Counted from the stretch's first letter, positions 8,478 to 17,606 are shown. The stretch: 45,852 bases of DNA from an uncultured Parabacteroides sp. (GCA_949298575.1 CASFXH010000020.1:1-45852); one strand, 5' to 3'. Numbers and translations are program-made. Notes: generated by a model from the sequence alone, not told the origin.

Positions 8478-9362
8478 ATGAAAGAGACACTATCCATACG
8501 ACTATCCAGGACGTTGCTCGAAGGCCGACGCCGCCTCAGCCCCCAAGCCCGGGAACGAATGAAGAGTTTCCTCGCTACCCAACGCGCTGCTGACGAGGCT
8601 TTCGTCAACAAAGCGGGGCAGGCGGATCTTTATTACACGTCGTTCGGGTGGGTTCTTGCTTATATCCTCGGCTTCCCGCTTGATCGGAAGAAGATGCTTC
8701 ATTACTTGGATGGGCTCGATCCTACGGCATTAGACGTTGTCCATACGGCGGCCTATCTTCGCTGCAGAACCCTTCTGAGAGCCTTTAAGGTGCCTAGCTG
8801 GACCGCGGCCCTGTGGCGCTTCGCTCAACCCCTGAAGGAGCGTCTTGCCCGCCGTGACTTCACTTCCGCGGATTACCCGCACCACGATCCCCACTCGCCC
8901 TACGCTCAATTTATCCGGCTCATGCTCCGCGAGGACTTAGGAGAGGAGACTGAGTCGTCAGCTCGAGCGACCATTTCGAGTTTGGAGAAGTATCATACTC
9001 CTATTGGAGGTTTTTCGAACGAGAAAGGCTTTCCAACACCCTCAGTTAACGCCACCGCGGCAGCCCTCGCCGTCCAAGGCCAACTCATGGGTTACTGGCC
9101 CAACGAAACGGTAGATCACCTGTGGCGCACGCAAGAGGAGACCGGTGGTTTCCGTGCCGACCCACAAGCGCCGCTGCCCGACTTGCTATCGACCGCCACG
9201 GCTCTTTTCGTTTTGAAATGCTATCATCGCTCTCCCCGGGTATCGCCCCAAAGCTTCGTGGAGGCCCATTGGCTCGACTCTGGTGGTTTTGGCGCTACCC
9301 TCTGGGATCAAGAGAGCGATACGGAATATCTGTTTTACGGACTATTAGCCTTAGGATCATGA
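8478..9362 (+). CDS. Terpene-cyclase/prenyltransferase-fold (alpha-alpha barrel) protein, short
   Basis: The 294-residue protein has repeats of the squalene cyclase/protein prenyltransferase fold in its second half: IGGFSNEKGFPTPSVNATA, ETGGFRADPQ and DSGGFGATLW, each a GGF turn followed by a helix. The first 120 residues are Arg-rich helices. It has no DxDD motif and is about half the length of a full cyclase. Its TGA overlaps the ATG of the next, DxDD-bearing gene by four bases. I infer an accessory or substrate-binding partner of that cyclase. A degenerate prenyltransferase subunit is the alternative. Confidence 0.75.
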   Translation: MKETLSIRLSRTLLEGRRRLSPQARERMKSFLATQRAADEAFVNKAGQADLYYTSFGWVLAYILGFPLDRKKMLHYLDGLDPTALDVVHTAAYLRCRTLLRAFKVPSWTAALWRFAQPLKERLARRDFTSADYPHHDPHSPYAQFIRLMLREDLGEETESSARATISSLEKYHTPIGGFSNEKGFPTPSVNATAAALAVQGQLMGYWPNETVDHLWRTQEETGGFRADPQAPLPDLLSTATALFVLKCYHRSPRVSPQSFVEAHWLDSGGFGATLWDQESDTEYLFYGLLALGS

Positions 9363-11089
9363 AGCATAAAACGCGACAAATAGAAGAAATGATCGTTGCC
9401 GCCCAGGCTTACCTCGAACAAGCGAGAGGGGCGGATGGCTATTGGCGTGGCAATCTCTCATCGAGCGCCATTTCTACCGCTGTGGCAACCTACGCTCTTT
9501 ATCGTATCGACCCCGATAAGTACGAGACCTTGATTCGCCGTGGGGCGGAGTGGCTTTTGGGTTCCATGAAATGGGAAGGTTCTTGGGGGGATAGCGTCGA
9601 AAGTCCATCGAACATGACCGCCACCCTATTGGCCTATGCCGCTCTGCATGGTTTGGACCAGGCGCCTCCTAAAGCGAAGGCTTACCTGAAGGCCCGTTTC
9701 GGTGGTTTTTCGAGCCAGAAGATTGTCAAGGGTGTTCTTGATTACTATGGGAGCGACCTTACGTTCTCCGTTCCGATCTTGGTCATGTGCGCTTTGACGG
9801 GAGTGATTTCCAAATGGGATCGTATTCCTTCATTGCCTTTCGAGGCGGCCGTGTTGCCTCAGAAGCTTTTTCGTTTCCTGCAATTGCCTGTCGTCAGCTA
9901 TGCCATCCCCGCGTTGATCGCCGTGGGTATCTTGCGCTACAAGAAAGGACGGAAAGGTTTGTTCTCTTGGCTCCGGGAGCCTTTTATCGCGCCCGCCATG
10001 CGGGTATTGCTCAAATTGCAGCCGGAGAATGGAGGTTTTCTTGAGGCGGCGCCATTGGTCTCTTTCGTGGCGATGTGCCTCTGTGGGGCGGGCTTTCGCG
10101 AGCATGAGGTAACCCAGAAAGCGGCCCATTTCTTGGAAAGCACCGTGCGTCCCGATGGTTCATGGGCAATTGATACGAATCTTTCCTCGTGGGTCACTTT
10201 CTTGAGCGTAAAAGCCTACGGTGGTCACTTGCCGGGAAGGGAAGAGCTGGCCGAGCGCATCCGAGGTTGGGCTTTCAAGACTTACCATCCTTTCACGGGA
10301 GCTCGCCCCGGTGGTTGGGCTTGGTCGAACTTGCCCGGAGCCGTACCCGACGCTGACGATACGCCGGGTGCCTTGATCGCCCTTTATCTCCTGACCGACG
10401 GTCGATATTGTGAAGAAATCAGCGCTGGAATCGAATGGTTGCTGGCCCTTCAGAACAACGACGGTGGCATGCCCACTTTCTGCAAAGGCTGGGGCAAGCT
10501 CCCCTTCGATCGCAGTAGTCCCGATCTCTCCGCCCATGCCTTTCTCGCTTTTCAATTGTGGGGAAAGCATCTTCCGGCGAACTTGGCCCGTCGTTGCGAA
10601 CGGGGAAAGAAAAGACTTTTGGCGTGGTTGGAAAAGCATCAGGAGAAAGACGGCCGTTGGACTCCTCTTTGGTTCGGCGACCAAGACGTGGCAGACGAGA
10701 CCTCGCCCGTCTATGGAACCGCCATCGCCACGGAATATTTGACCGCTTCTGGCGACAAGGTAGCCCACCGCTTGGCGAGTCAGGGCGTCCGGTTCATTCT
10801 CGCCTCCCAAAACCCCGATGGTGGTTGGGGTGGACAGAAAGGGGCGAACTCAAAAGTAACCCTTACCTCAAGAGCTTTAGCGGCCTTGGCTTCCCAGCCG
10901 AATCCGGAGCGGGCGGTTGAGAAAGCGATCGAGGATGGATTAGACTATTTATATATGAAATACCAGAAAGGCGAATTGTTCCGCCGGGAACCGATCGGGC
11001 TCTATTTCGCCCGCCTATGGTACTCGGAAGAATCGTATAGCGCGACGTTTCTCCTGAACGCATTGAATAAGATAAAAGTAGATCAATAG
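9359..11089 (+). CDS. Squalene-hopene-cyclase-like class II terpene cyclase
   Basis: I start at ATG 9359, which overlaps the preceding stop, rather than at an upstream in-frame Met buried in the previous gene; this gives 576 residues against about 630 for typical squalene-hopene cyclases. The protonating motif is intact: VPDADDTPG with D331-x-D333-D334. QW-type repeats recur (GYWRGNL, GSWGDS, NGGFLEA, DGSWAID, GGWAWSN, DGRWTPL, DGGWGGQ), as expected for the double alpha-alpha barrel. Hydrophobic stretches near residues 140-205 could mediate monotopic membrane attachment. No squalene synthase (HpnCDE) is in the window, so the substrate may be a prenyl chain from the upstream synthase rather than squalene. 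Cyclase activity is strongly suggested; the product is unknown. Confidence 0.88.
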   Translation: MKHKTRQIEEMIVAAQAYLEQARGADGYWRGNLSSSAISTAVATYALYRIDPDKYETLIRRGAEWLLGSMKWEGSWGDSVESPSNMTATLLAYAALHGLDQAPPKAKAYLKARFGGFSSQKIVKGVLDYYGSDLTFSVPILVMCALTGVISKWDRIPSLPFEAAVLPQKLFRFLQLPVVSYAIPALIAVGILRYKKGRKGLFSWLREPFIAPAMRVLLKLQPENGGFLEAAPLVSFVAMCLCGAGFREHEVTQKAAHFLESTVRPDGSWAIDTNLSSWVTFLSVKAYGGHLPGREELAERIRGWAFKTYHPFTGARPGGWAWSNLPGAVPDADDTPGALIALYLLTDGRYCEEISAGIEWLLALQNNDGGMPTFCKGWGKLPFDRSSPDLSAHAFLAFQLWGKHLPANLARRCERGKKRLLAWLEKHQEKDGRWTPLWFGDQDVADETSPVYGTAIATEYLTASGDKVAHRLASQGVRFILASQNPDGGWGGQKGANSKVTLTSRALAALASQPNPERAVEKAIEDGLDYLYMKYQKGELFRREPIGLYFARLWYSEESYSATFLLNALNKIKVDQ

Positions 11090-11104
11090 ATAAAAAGGAA
11101 GAAT

Positions 11105-12532
11105 ATGGATACACAACAAAAAAAGAAAGTAACAGGCATTACCGTCCTGGTCGTGCTTCTCTACATCGGCATCCTGATGGGCTGGCAACTTTATACGCCC
11201 AGCGACAGCCTGTCGATGCAACTGCCAGGGGCGGACAACCGGCCGGAAGGCTTGGCGCGAAAAGCGGAAGATGTTTATATCGGGGAGTTTTTCATGGAAT
11301 ATGAGAAAATGACCTCCGAGCTGACCGGCAAATGGACCAACTTCCGCGGGGAGGCGTTGGACAATATCGTGAAGACAGACGCCCCCATCAAAGTGGAGGC
11401 GGAGGATTACCCCATCCTCTGGAGCGTAGAGACCGGCGAGGGACATGCCGCCCCCGCCATCTACAACGGCCGCGTCTATTTCCTCGACTACATCGAGAAC
11501 ATGAACTCCGACGCCCTCCGCTGTTTCTCCCTGGAGACGGGGAAGGAGCTTTGGAGGCGCTGGTACCGGGTCCCCATGAAGCGAAACCATGGCTTCTCGC
11601 GGACAATCCCGGCGGTGGGCGAGGGATACGTCATCACGATCGGCCCTGAAGGGCATGTCATGTGTTGCGATCCGGAGACGGGCGAGCTGAAATGGTCGCT
11701 CGACATGAAGAAGCAATACGAGACGGAAGTCCCCTTCTGGTACACCGGCCAATGCCCCCGTGTAGACGACGGTCAGCTGATCCTCGCGCCGGCCGGCAAG
11801 GAAACCCTTCTTGTCGGCGTGGATTGCCTGACGGGGGAGGTCTTATGGGAGACTCCCAATACGTTAGAATTTAAGATGTCCCATTCTTCCGTCACCCCCA
11901 TGACCTTGGGCGGGAAGAAGACCTACGTCTACATCGGCGTCGGGGGCGTCTGTGGCGTCTCGGGCGAGGAGGCGGATCGAGGGACCCTGCTTTGGAGCGC
12001 CACGAGATGGCAACCGTCGGTCGTCGCGCCTTCTCCCTTGAAGATCTCGAACAATCAAGTCTTCCTCGTGGCGGGCTATGGCACGGGAGGCGCCCTGCTG
12101 CAAGTCGACCGGAACGGCTCCGGCTGGACGGCTTCCATCGTCGACCAATACAAGCCGAACCAAGGCTTGGCGAGCGAGCAACAAACGCCCATCCTCTACA
12201 ACAACATGATCATTAGCATCATGCCCAAGGACGCCGGCGGGCAGCGCAGCAAGCTGGTCTGCTTCTCGCCCTCCAACCTCCACGACCCGGTCTGGATTTC
12301 CGGATCCGAGGAACGGTTCGGCTTGGGCCCCTATCTGGTGATCAACCAGAACCTGTTCCTTTTCAACGACAACGGCGAGCTGTATGTCTATGAGATCGGA
12401 CAGAACTCGATGAAATTCTTGAAAAAACAACAAGTCATGGAAGGCGCCGACGCCTGGGGACCGATGGCCTACGCCGACGGGATGCTGATCGTCCGCGACG
12501 CCCACCATGTCGCTTGCCTGAAAATCATTTAA
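11105..12532 (+). CDS. Membrane-anchored PQQ-like beta-propeller protein
   Basis: The 475-residue protein has one N-terminal transmembrane helix (residues about 10-27), leaving the rest in the periplasm. From about residue 100 there are PQQ-like/BamB-like propeller repeats, recognisable by the xDxxTGxxxW turn (SLETGKELWRR, DPETGELKWSL, DCLTGEVLWET). No PQQ biosynthesis genes are present, and I do not see the catalytic Asp/Glu context of quinoprotein dehydrogenases, so a binding or scaffolding propeller is likelier than an enzyme. It starts 15 bases after the cyclase gene. It is the first of six propellers in the locus. Confidence 0.85.
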   Translation: MDTQQKKKVTGITVLVVLLYIGILMGWQLYTPSDSLSMQLPGADNRPEGLARKAEDVYIGEFFMEYEKMTSELTGKWTNFRGEALDNIVKTDAPIKVEAEDYPILWSVETGEGHAAPAIYNGRVYFLDYIENMNSDALRCFSLETGKELWRRWYRVPMKRNHGFSRTIPAVGEGYVITIGPEGHVMCCDPETGELKWSLDMKKQYETEVPFWYTGQCPRVDDGQLILAPAGKETLLVGVDCLTGEVLWETPNTLEFKMSHSSVTPMTLGGKKTYVYIGVGGVCGVSGEEADRGTLLWSATRWQPSVVAPSPLKISNNQVFLVAGYGTGGALLQVDRNGSGWTASIVDQYKPNQGLASEQQTPILYNNMIISIMPKDAGGQRSKLVCFSPSNLHDPVWISGSEERFGLGPYLVINQNLFLFNDNGELYVYEIGQNSMKFLKKQQVMEGADAWGPMAYADGMLIVRDAHHVACLKII

Positions 12533-12576
12533 TCGCGAAAAGAATCATTAATTAGCTATTTATAGGAGAAAAAGAT

Positions 12577-13620
12577 ATGGAAGAGAATAAGGAGAACAAG
12601 GAAAATAAGATTACACGGAAGCGTTTCCTGAACGTCTGCGGGTCGCTGGTCGCCGCGGGCGGCGTCGCCGGGGTCGCCGGGACGTTGGTGCATAAAATGG
12701 TCGCCCTCCCCGACCAGCCCGGGAGCAAGTTGCAACCCACCTGGAAACCCGAGGCGGGCCGCGCGGATTCCCCTTATCGCATGACCTCAGCCTTCCAAAC
12801 CGAGGGCGAGATCTTGGGCTTCGACCTGCTGGGTGATCTTTTCGCCATCGCCCTCCCGAACGGCGTCGCGATCTACGACCGGGCGGGCAAGAAGCGGCAA
12901 GCCTTCCCCGTCGAGGGTGAGATCCGCGACTTGGCGGTCTATGGCGATTTGATTTATGTCCTCCTCCCCACGGCGGTCAAGGTCTACGACGGGCAGGGGA
13001 ACCTGGCGCGCGAATGGGCGGCGTGCAGCGAGGAGTCGGATTATTGCGCGCTGGTCGTGGCCAAGGAGAATGTTTACGTCACCGACGCCGCCAACAAGAA
13101 CGTCTGCCAGTACGCCACCGACGGCACCTTCCGCCGCTTCATCCAAAGCCCCAACGGCTTCGTGATCCCCAGCTACACGTTCGGGATCACGGCCCACGGC
13201 GACAAGCTCTATTGCTCCAACTCCGGCCGGCACCTGATCGAGAGCTATACCCTCGACGGCGAGTACCTCGAAGCCTTCGGCAAACCCGGTGGCGCCGAGG
13301 GCCTCTTCCGTGGCTGCTGCAACCCGGTCTACGTGGAGCATACCTCGACGGGCGAGCTCATCACTTCCGAGAAAGGCATCCCCCGCGTCAGCTGCTACAG
13401 CCCCGACGGGACGTTCCGGGCCACGCTGCTCGAAGGCCAGGCCCTGGGTGGCGGGACGAAGGCTTATCGCGTGAAGCCGAGCGGCTCCCAGCTTTTCGTT
13501 TGTGGAAAAGACAAGGTCGCCCTTTTCCAATACGACAAAGAAGTGGCCGCCGCCACCGCTTGCGGGACGTGCACGCTGAGTTGCCCGCTCCGCGAAGGCT
13601 TGGAGGACGTGTTCGCGTGA
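12577..13620 (+). CDS. Exported NHL-type beta-propeller with C-terminal CxxCxxxCP
   Basis: The 347-residue protein begins with a Tat-like signal in which the second Arg is replaced (TRKRFLN, residues 13-19), followed by an Ala/Gly/Val-rich hydrophobic stretch. The body has NHL-like blades (EIRDLAVYGDLIYVL, NVYVTDAANKNVCQY, DGTFRRF, DGEYLEAFGKPGG), and a Cys pair in FRGCCNPVYV. The last 20 residues carry C329-x2-C332-x3-C336-Pro, resembling half of a ferredoxin motif. Such a tail could ligate a cluster together with the polyferredoxin encoded next, or form disulfides. The repeat array at 13629-13876 separates the two genes. A redox or docking role at the membrane face is inferred. Confidence 0.8.
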   Translation: MEENKENKENKITRKRFLNVCGSLVAAGGVAGVAGTLVHKMVALPDQPGSKLQPTWKPEAGRADSPYRMTSAFQTEGEILGFDLLGDLFAIALPNGVAIYDRAGKKRQAFPVEGEIRDLAVYGDLIYVLLPTAVKVYDGQGNLAREWAACSEESDYCALVVAKENVYVTDAANKNVCQYATDGTFRRFIQSPNGFVIPSYTFGITAHGDKLYCSNSGRHLIESYTLDGEYLEAFGKPGGAEGLFRGCCNPVYVEHTSTGELITSEKGIPRVSCYSPDGTFRATLLEGQALGGGTKAYRVKPSGSQLFVCGKDKVALFQYDKEVAAATACGTCTLSCPLREGLEDVFA

Positions 13621-13628
13621 AAAGGAGG

Positions 13629-13876
13629 CTTGCCCCCAGCGGGGACAGCGCTTAATCTGTGGAAGAAGCTCCGTCCCCAGCGGGGACAGCGCTTAATCTG
13701 TGGAAGAGGCTCCGTCCCCAGCGGGGACAGCGCTTAATCTGTAGAAGAGGCTCCGTCCCCAGCGGGGACAGCGCTTAATCTGTAGAAGAAGCTCCGTCCC
13801 CAGCGGGGACAGTGCTTAATCTGTAGAAGAAGCTCCGTCCCCGGGTGGGACAGCGCTTAATCTGTAGAAGAAGCTC
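13629..13876. repeat. 40-41-bp tandem array with GTCCCC/GGGGAC hairpins (six units)
   Basis: Six near-identical units follow one another, each with the palindrome GTCCCC-AGC-GGGGAC and then GCGCTTAATCTGT and a GAAGA tail. The last unit reads GTCCCCGGGTGGGAC: the centre has changed but a five-base stem remains. The array fills almost all of the 304-bp gap between two co-directional genes of the locus, so if the run is one transcript each unit would be a hairpin in it. No unique spacers separate the units, so this is not a CRISPR array. Confidence 0.92.
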
Positions 13877-13924
13877 CGATAGACTAAAAAGAAATGATTG
13901 CTTGAAAAATGATATCATAAAAAT

Positions 13925-14512
13925 ATGAAAACAACTCACGAAGAAGAAAATAAAGCGCCGAAAGGCCCGATCGCCCGGCGGGATTTCCTCCGGATGGTGG
14001 GGACGGTCGTGGCGGGAGGCTCCATCCTGGGGACCTCGGTCGCCCTGGCCCGCAAGGCGAAGGCGCAAGACGAAAGTTATTATTGGCAAATCGATCCCGC
14101 CAAGTGCACCCAGTGCGGACGCTGCGAGACCGATTGCGTGCTCAACGTCTCGGCCGTGAAATGCTTCCACGCCAACCGCGTGTGCGGCTACTGCGACCTC
14201 TGCGGCGGCTACTACCGCTCGAACGTCAAGGAATTGAACACGGCGGCCGAGAACCTGATGTGCCCGACGGGCGCCATCCAGCGGAAGTTCGTCGAGGATC
14301 CCTATTTCGAATACACGATCGACGAGGACCTGTGCAACGGGTGCGGGAAATGCGTGAAGGGCTGCGGCTCGTTCGGCAACGGCTCGCTCTACCTGCAAAT
14401 CAAGCGCGACCTGTGTATGGATTGCAACGAATGTCAAATCGCCACCGTTTGCCCGGGCGACGCCATCCAGCGGATGCCGCTCAGCAAGGCTTATAACCTG
14501 AAAGACGCATGA
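13925..14512 (+). CDS. Tat-exported polyferredoxin
   Basis: The 195-residue protein starts with a Tat signal (ARRDFLRM near residue 18, hydrophobic stretch to about 42). The mature part is Cys-rich: C61/C64/C67/C71, C87/C90/C93, C113-Pro, C137/C140/C143/C147 and C164/C167/C170/C176-Pro, enough for three to four 4Fe-4S clusters. It resembles the NrfC/DmsB/NapG type of periplasmic electron-transfer subunit, which Tat exports after cluster insertion. Its stop overlaps the start of the NapH-like gene by four bases, matching the usual NapG-NapH pairing. It probably receives electrons from that membrane protein and passes them to a periplasmic partner. No catalytic molybdoenzyme is encoded in the window. 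Confidence 0.9.
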   Translation: MKTTHEEENKAPKGPIARRDFLRMVGTVVAGGSILGTSVALARKAKAQDESYYWQIDPAKCTQCGRCETDCVLNVSAVKCFHANRVCGYCDLCGGYYRSNVKELNTAAENLMCPTGAIQRKFVEDPYFEYTIDEDLCNGCGKCVKGCGSFGNGSLYLQIKRDLCMDCNECQIATVCPGDAIQRMPLSKAYNLKDA

Positions 14513-15780
14513 GAAAGTTACTCTTATCCGGAATATCGCTCCTGGGGGCGGGCATGGCGTTCGCGCAAAACCGTTTCCCGAAGCCCGACTTCGAGTCGGG
14601 GTATCAATATCCCGACATCCACTACGCCGTCCCGAACGAGGACCTTTGGCTGGTGGTCGACGTGGTGGCGCTCGTGGCGCTGATGAGCATCGTGGCGTGG
14701 GCGGCCGTGAAGCGGCGGACGCGCGAGCCGATCCTTTGGGTCTCGCTGATTTCCGTGCTCTACTTTGGCTTCTTTCGCGAGGGATGCGTTTGCAGCATCG
14801 GCTCCATCCAGAACGTGGCCTTGGCTTTGGTCGACGACAGTTATCGCATCCCTTGGATCGTCTTCGCGTTCTTTATCTTGCCGATCATTTTCGCGTTCTT
14901 TTTCGGGCGGGTCTTTTGCGCTGGGGTATGCCCGTTCGGCGCGTTGCAAGATTTGGTCCACGTGAAAGATTTCAAGATCGCCCGGCCTATCGCCATCTTG
15001 CTGGGTATCGTGCCGTGGGTCTACCTGGCCTTCGCCTTGCTTTACGCGGTGACGAGAAGCCGGTTTATCATCTGCCACCTCGATCCCTTCATCGGGATCT
15101 TCCGGATGGGTGGCGACATCGGCATGATCACGATGGGGGCGATTCTCTTGGTCATCTCCGTCTTTTCCGGACGGCCGTTCTGCCGCTTCATTTGCCCATA
15201 TGGCGCGATCCTGGGGTTGATCTCGCGGTTCTCGATCTGGAAAGTCAAGATCACGACCTATCCCTGCATCAACTGCGAGCTTTGCCATAACGCCTGCCCC
15301 GTCGACGCGATTCAAGCGCCTTATTCCAATAAGGTCAAAGAGAGTCGCCAGCGAGGTGTCAAGCGAATCTTGATGTACCTGATCGTTTTACCTCTCCTGA
15401 TCGTGGCCGGCGCCCTCTTGACGCGTATGGTCAGCGACGACTTGAGCCGTTCGCACAAGGACATTCGCCTTTACGAGATGGTGATGGCGCAAGAAGAAAA
15501 TCCGCAAGACGTGCTCAACCTGGAATTGGAAGCGTTCTACGGACAAGGACGGTCGATCGACGAGTTGGCCGCCAAGTGCGACGCGATCAAGGCCGACTTC
15601 AAGTTCTACTCGACCATCGCGGGCGCGTTCATCGGCCTGGTCATCGGCTTGACATTAATTCAATTATCGACAAAGCGGACGAGGCCCCATTATGAGATCG
15701 ACCATGCCGCGTGCGTGGCTTGCGGGCGTTGTTTCAGCTATTGTCCCCAAACGAAAAAGAAACCGGAAACAATTAAATAG
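14509..15780 (+). CDS. NapH/NosR-type membrane iron-sulfur protein
   Basis: The 423-residue polytopic protein has hydrophobic segments at about 47-67, 77-90, 115-133, 160-181, 205-220, 284-302 and 368-388. It carries the two paired CxxxCP motifs typical of NapH/NosR/RdxA-like proteins (C137-x3-C141-Pro and C225-x3-C229-Pro, each followed by a Gly-Ala segment). An additional GCVCSIGS occurs at 92-99. Two 4Fe-4S motifs face the cytoplasm by analogy: C253/C256/C259/C263-Pro and C402/C405/C408/C412-Pro. There is no FMN-binding domain as in full NosR. The family moves electrons between quinol or cytoplasmic donors and periplasmic ferredoxins. The NuoEF/NuoG-like genes downstream suggest a cytoplasmic NADH-derived donor here. 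Confidence 0.9.
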   Translation: MRKLLLSGISLLGAGMAFAQNRFPKPDFESGYQYPDIHYAVPNEDLWLVVDVVALVALMSIVAWAAVKRRTREPILWVSLISVLYFGFFREGCVCSIGSIQNVALALVDDSYRIPWIVFAFFILPIIFAFFFGRVFCAGVCPFGALQDLVHVKDFKIARPIAILLGIVPWVYLAFALLYAVTRSRFIICHLDPFIGIFRMGGDIGMITMGAILLVISVFSGRPFCRFICPYGAILGLISRFSIWKVKITTYPCINCELCHNACPVDAIQAPYSNKVKESRQRGVKRILMYLIVLPLLIVAGALLTRMVSDDLSRSHKDIRLYEMVMAQEENPQDVLNLELEAFYGQGRSIDELAAKCDAIKADFKFYSTIAGAFIGLVIGLTLIQLSTKRTRPHYEIDHAACVACGRCFSYCPQTKKKPETIK

Positions 15781-15787
15781 ATTCATC

Positions 15788-17602
15788 ATGAGAAAACTAA
15801 TATTCAGAAATATCGCGATCGTATCGGCTATATTCATCGTGACGTTATCAATCATGTTGATAACAAACTATTTCCAAATAAAAGACGCGACCCCTCTCCA
15901 GACGGAGGTCGTGGAGAGCCTAAAGCAATTGAACGACGCGGGTGTCGATATCCCCGCTTTGCAAGACCAGATCCGGCAATTGGACCTGTTGGCCCGCAAA
16001 GCCTATTTCGTCCGCATGGATCACCTGGAGATGGGGCTTTACATCCTGCTGGGCATGTTTATCGTCTTCATGGTCTGCTTGCGCTATTACTATAAGGACT
16101 TAAAAGAGATTCCGGAGATGGAAATCGATCCGGTAGACGATTGGCTGGTCAAGACCAACGCCCGCCGATACGTCATCGGTGGCGCTTCCGCCTTGGCGGC
16201 CTTCGCGGTCGTTTTCGCCCTCCTCAGCGTTCCCGGATTGAAAGAAACCCAAGCGCCTGAGGAAGCCGCCTCCGCGAATGAGCTGACCGCCGACGCCGCG
16301 GCGCCCGCGGAAACCACTCCGGCTTCCACCGCCCCAACCTCTTCGGAACCCGCGTCCACTCCGGCGGCTTCCACCGCTCCAGAAGCGGCCGAGACCACGG
16401 CTGAAAGCGCGCCCGCGGCAGAGGAGCCAGCCCCGCAAGCTGCCCCGGCGGCTTCCAACAACACGGCTTCTCCAGGATTCCGCGGCAGCAACTCCAACGG
16501 TATTTCCACCGCCAAGAACGTGCCCGTCAAATGGGATCTGGCTGGTGGTTCCAATATCTTATGGAAACAACCTGTTCCCAAAAGCGGACATAACTCTCCC
16601 GTCATCGTGGGGAATAACGTCTTCTTCTCCGGGGCGGACGACCAAGCGAGAGAATTATATTGCTACGATTTGAATACGGGAGAGAAACGTTGGACCGTCA
16701 CCGCCTCCAACATTCCAGGATCGCCCACTACCATGCCCGAGACCTCCCATGGCACGGGCCTGGCCGCCTCGACTGTCGTAGCCGACGTGACCCATGTCTG
16801 CGCGATCTTCGCGACGGGCGACATGATTTGCGCCGACACCAGCGGCAAGCTCTTATGGTCGAAAAACGTAGGTGTTCCCGACAACCACTATGGCTACGCT
16901 TCCTCCCTCTTGCTCTTTCAGGGTATGGTCATCGTCCAATACGATAACCAAGTCGATCCGAAAGTTTTCGCGCTAGATATCGCGACTGGCGCGGAGAAAT
17001 GGAGCAAGAGCCGTCCGGAAAGAATCACGTGGAGCTCCCCGATCATCGCGATGGTCAACAATCAACCCCAATTGGTCTTGATGGGCAACCCCGCGATCAC
17101 GGCCTATAACCCCATGAATGGCGAACAACTGTGGCGAGTGGAATGCCTGACTGGTGAGGTGGGCGCGAGCCCTTGCAGCGCGAATGGCATCGTCTTCGGG
17201 GCGAGCGAATATTCCAAATTGGTGGCGATTAATGGTTCGGATGGCTCTGTCCTTTGGGAAAGCACGGATTATTTACCGGAAGTATCCAGCCCTGTCGCTA
17301 CCGCGGACAACCTCTACCTGGCGACGAGCTATGGCGTCGTCGCCTCTTTCGACGCGAAGACCGGCGAACTGAAGAAAGAGCACGAATTGAATGTCGAGTT
17401 CTATTCCTCTCCCGTCATCGTCGGCGATAAACTCTACTTGTTCAGCAACGATGGGAAAATGCATATTTTCTCAGCGGATAACGACTTCCAGTTGCTGGAT
17501 TCTTTTGAGACAGGAGAACCCACGATGTCCACCCCGGCCTTCACGGATGGGAAAATCGTGGTTCGTTCCGAGAATAGTATTTACTGTGTAGCGGCAAAGT
17601 AA
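15788..17602 (+). CDS. Membrane-anchored PQQ-like beta-propeller with Ala/Pro/Thr linker
   Basis: I start at ATG 15788, eight bases after the previous stop; an upstream in-frame Met lies inside the NapH-like gene. The 604-residue protein has three hydrophobic segments (about 8-26, 80-100 and 128-148), a low-complexity Ala/Pro/Thr/Glu linker (about 155-230) and a C-terminal PQQ-like propeller (DLNTGEKRWTV, DIATGAEKWSK, NPMNGEQLWRV, NGSDGSVLWES, DAKTGELKKEH). The segment NGISTAKNVPVKWDL precedes the first blade, as in the secreted paralogues. The linker would let the propeller reach across the periplasm. Its place between the NapH-like and NuoEF genes suggests it belongs to the electron-transfer complex. 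Confidence 0.85.
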   Translation: MRKLIFRNIAIVSAIFIVTLSIMLITNYFQIKDATPLQTEVVESLKQLNDAGVDIPALQDQIRQLDLLARKAYFVRMDHLEMGLYILLGMFIVFMVCLRYYYKDLKEIPEMEIDPVDDWLVKTNARRYVIGGASALAAFAVVFALLSVPGLKETQAPEEAASANELTADAAAPAETTPASTAPTSSEPASTPAASTAPEAAETTAESAPAAEEPAPQAAPAASNNTASPGFRGSNSNGISTAKNVPVKWDLAGGSNILWKQPVPKSGHNSPVIVGNNVFFSGADDQARELYCYDLNTGEKRWTVTASNIPGSPTTMPETSHGTGLAASTVVADVTHVCAIFATGDMICADTSGKLLWSKNVGVPDNHYGYASSLLLFQGMVIVQYDNQVDPKVFALDIATGAEKWSKSRPERITWSSPIIAMVNNQPQLVLMGNPAITAYNPMNGEQLWRVECLTGEVGASPCSANGIVFGASEYSKLVAINGSDGSVLWESTDYLPEVSSPVATADNLYLATSYGVVASFDAKTGELKKEHELNVEFYSSPVIVGDKLYLFSNDGKMHIFSADNDFQLLDSFETGEPTMSTPAFTDGKIVVRSENSIYCVAAK

Positions 17603-17606
17603 GGTT

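Noticed and set aside
9122-9358. Upstream start for the cyclase gene
   Set aside because: The frame is open from 9122 but overlaps the preceding gene by 241 bases; ATG 9359 gives a typical cyclase N terminus and a four-base overlap.
8478-11089. Standard hopanoid biosynthesis cluster
   Set aside because: No hpnCDE, squalene synthase or hpn tailoring set is present; only the cyclase fold and a radical SAM enzyme are shared.
13629-13876. CRISPR array
   Set aside because: Units are tandem over their full length with no unique spacers, and no cas genes are near.
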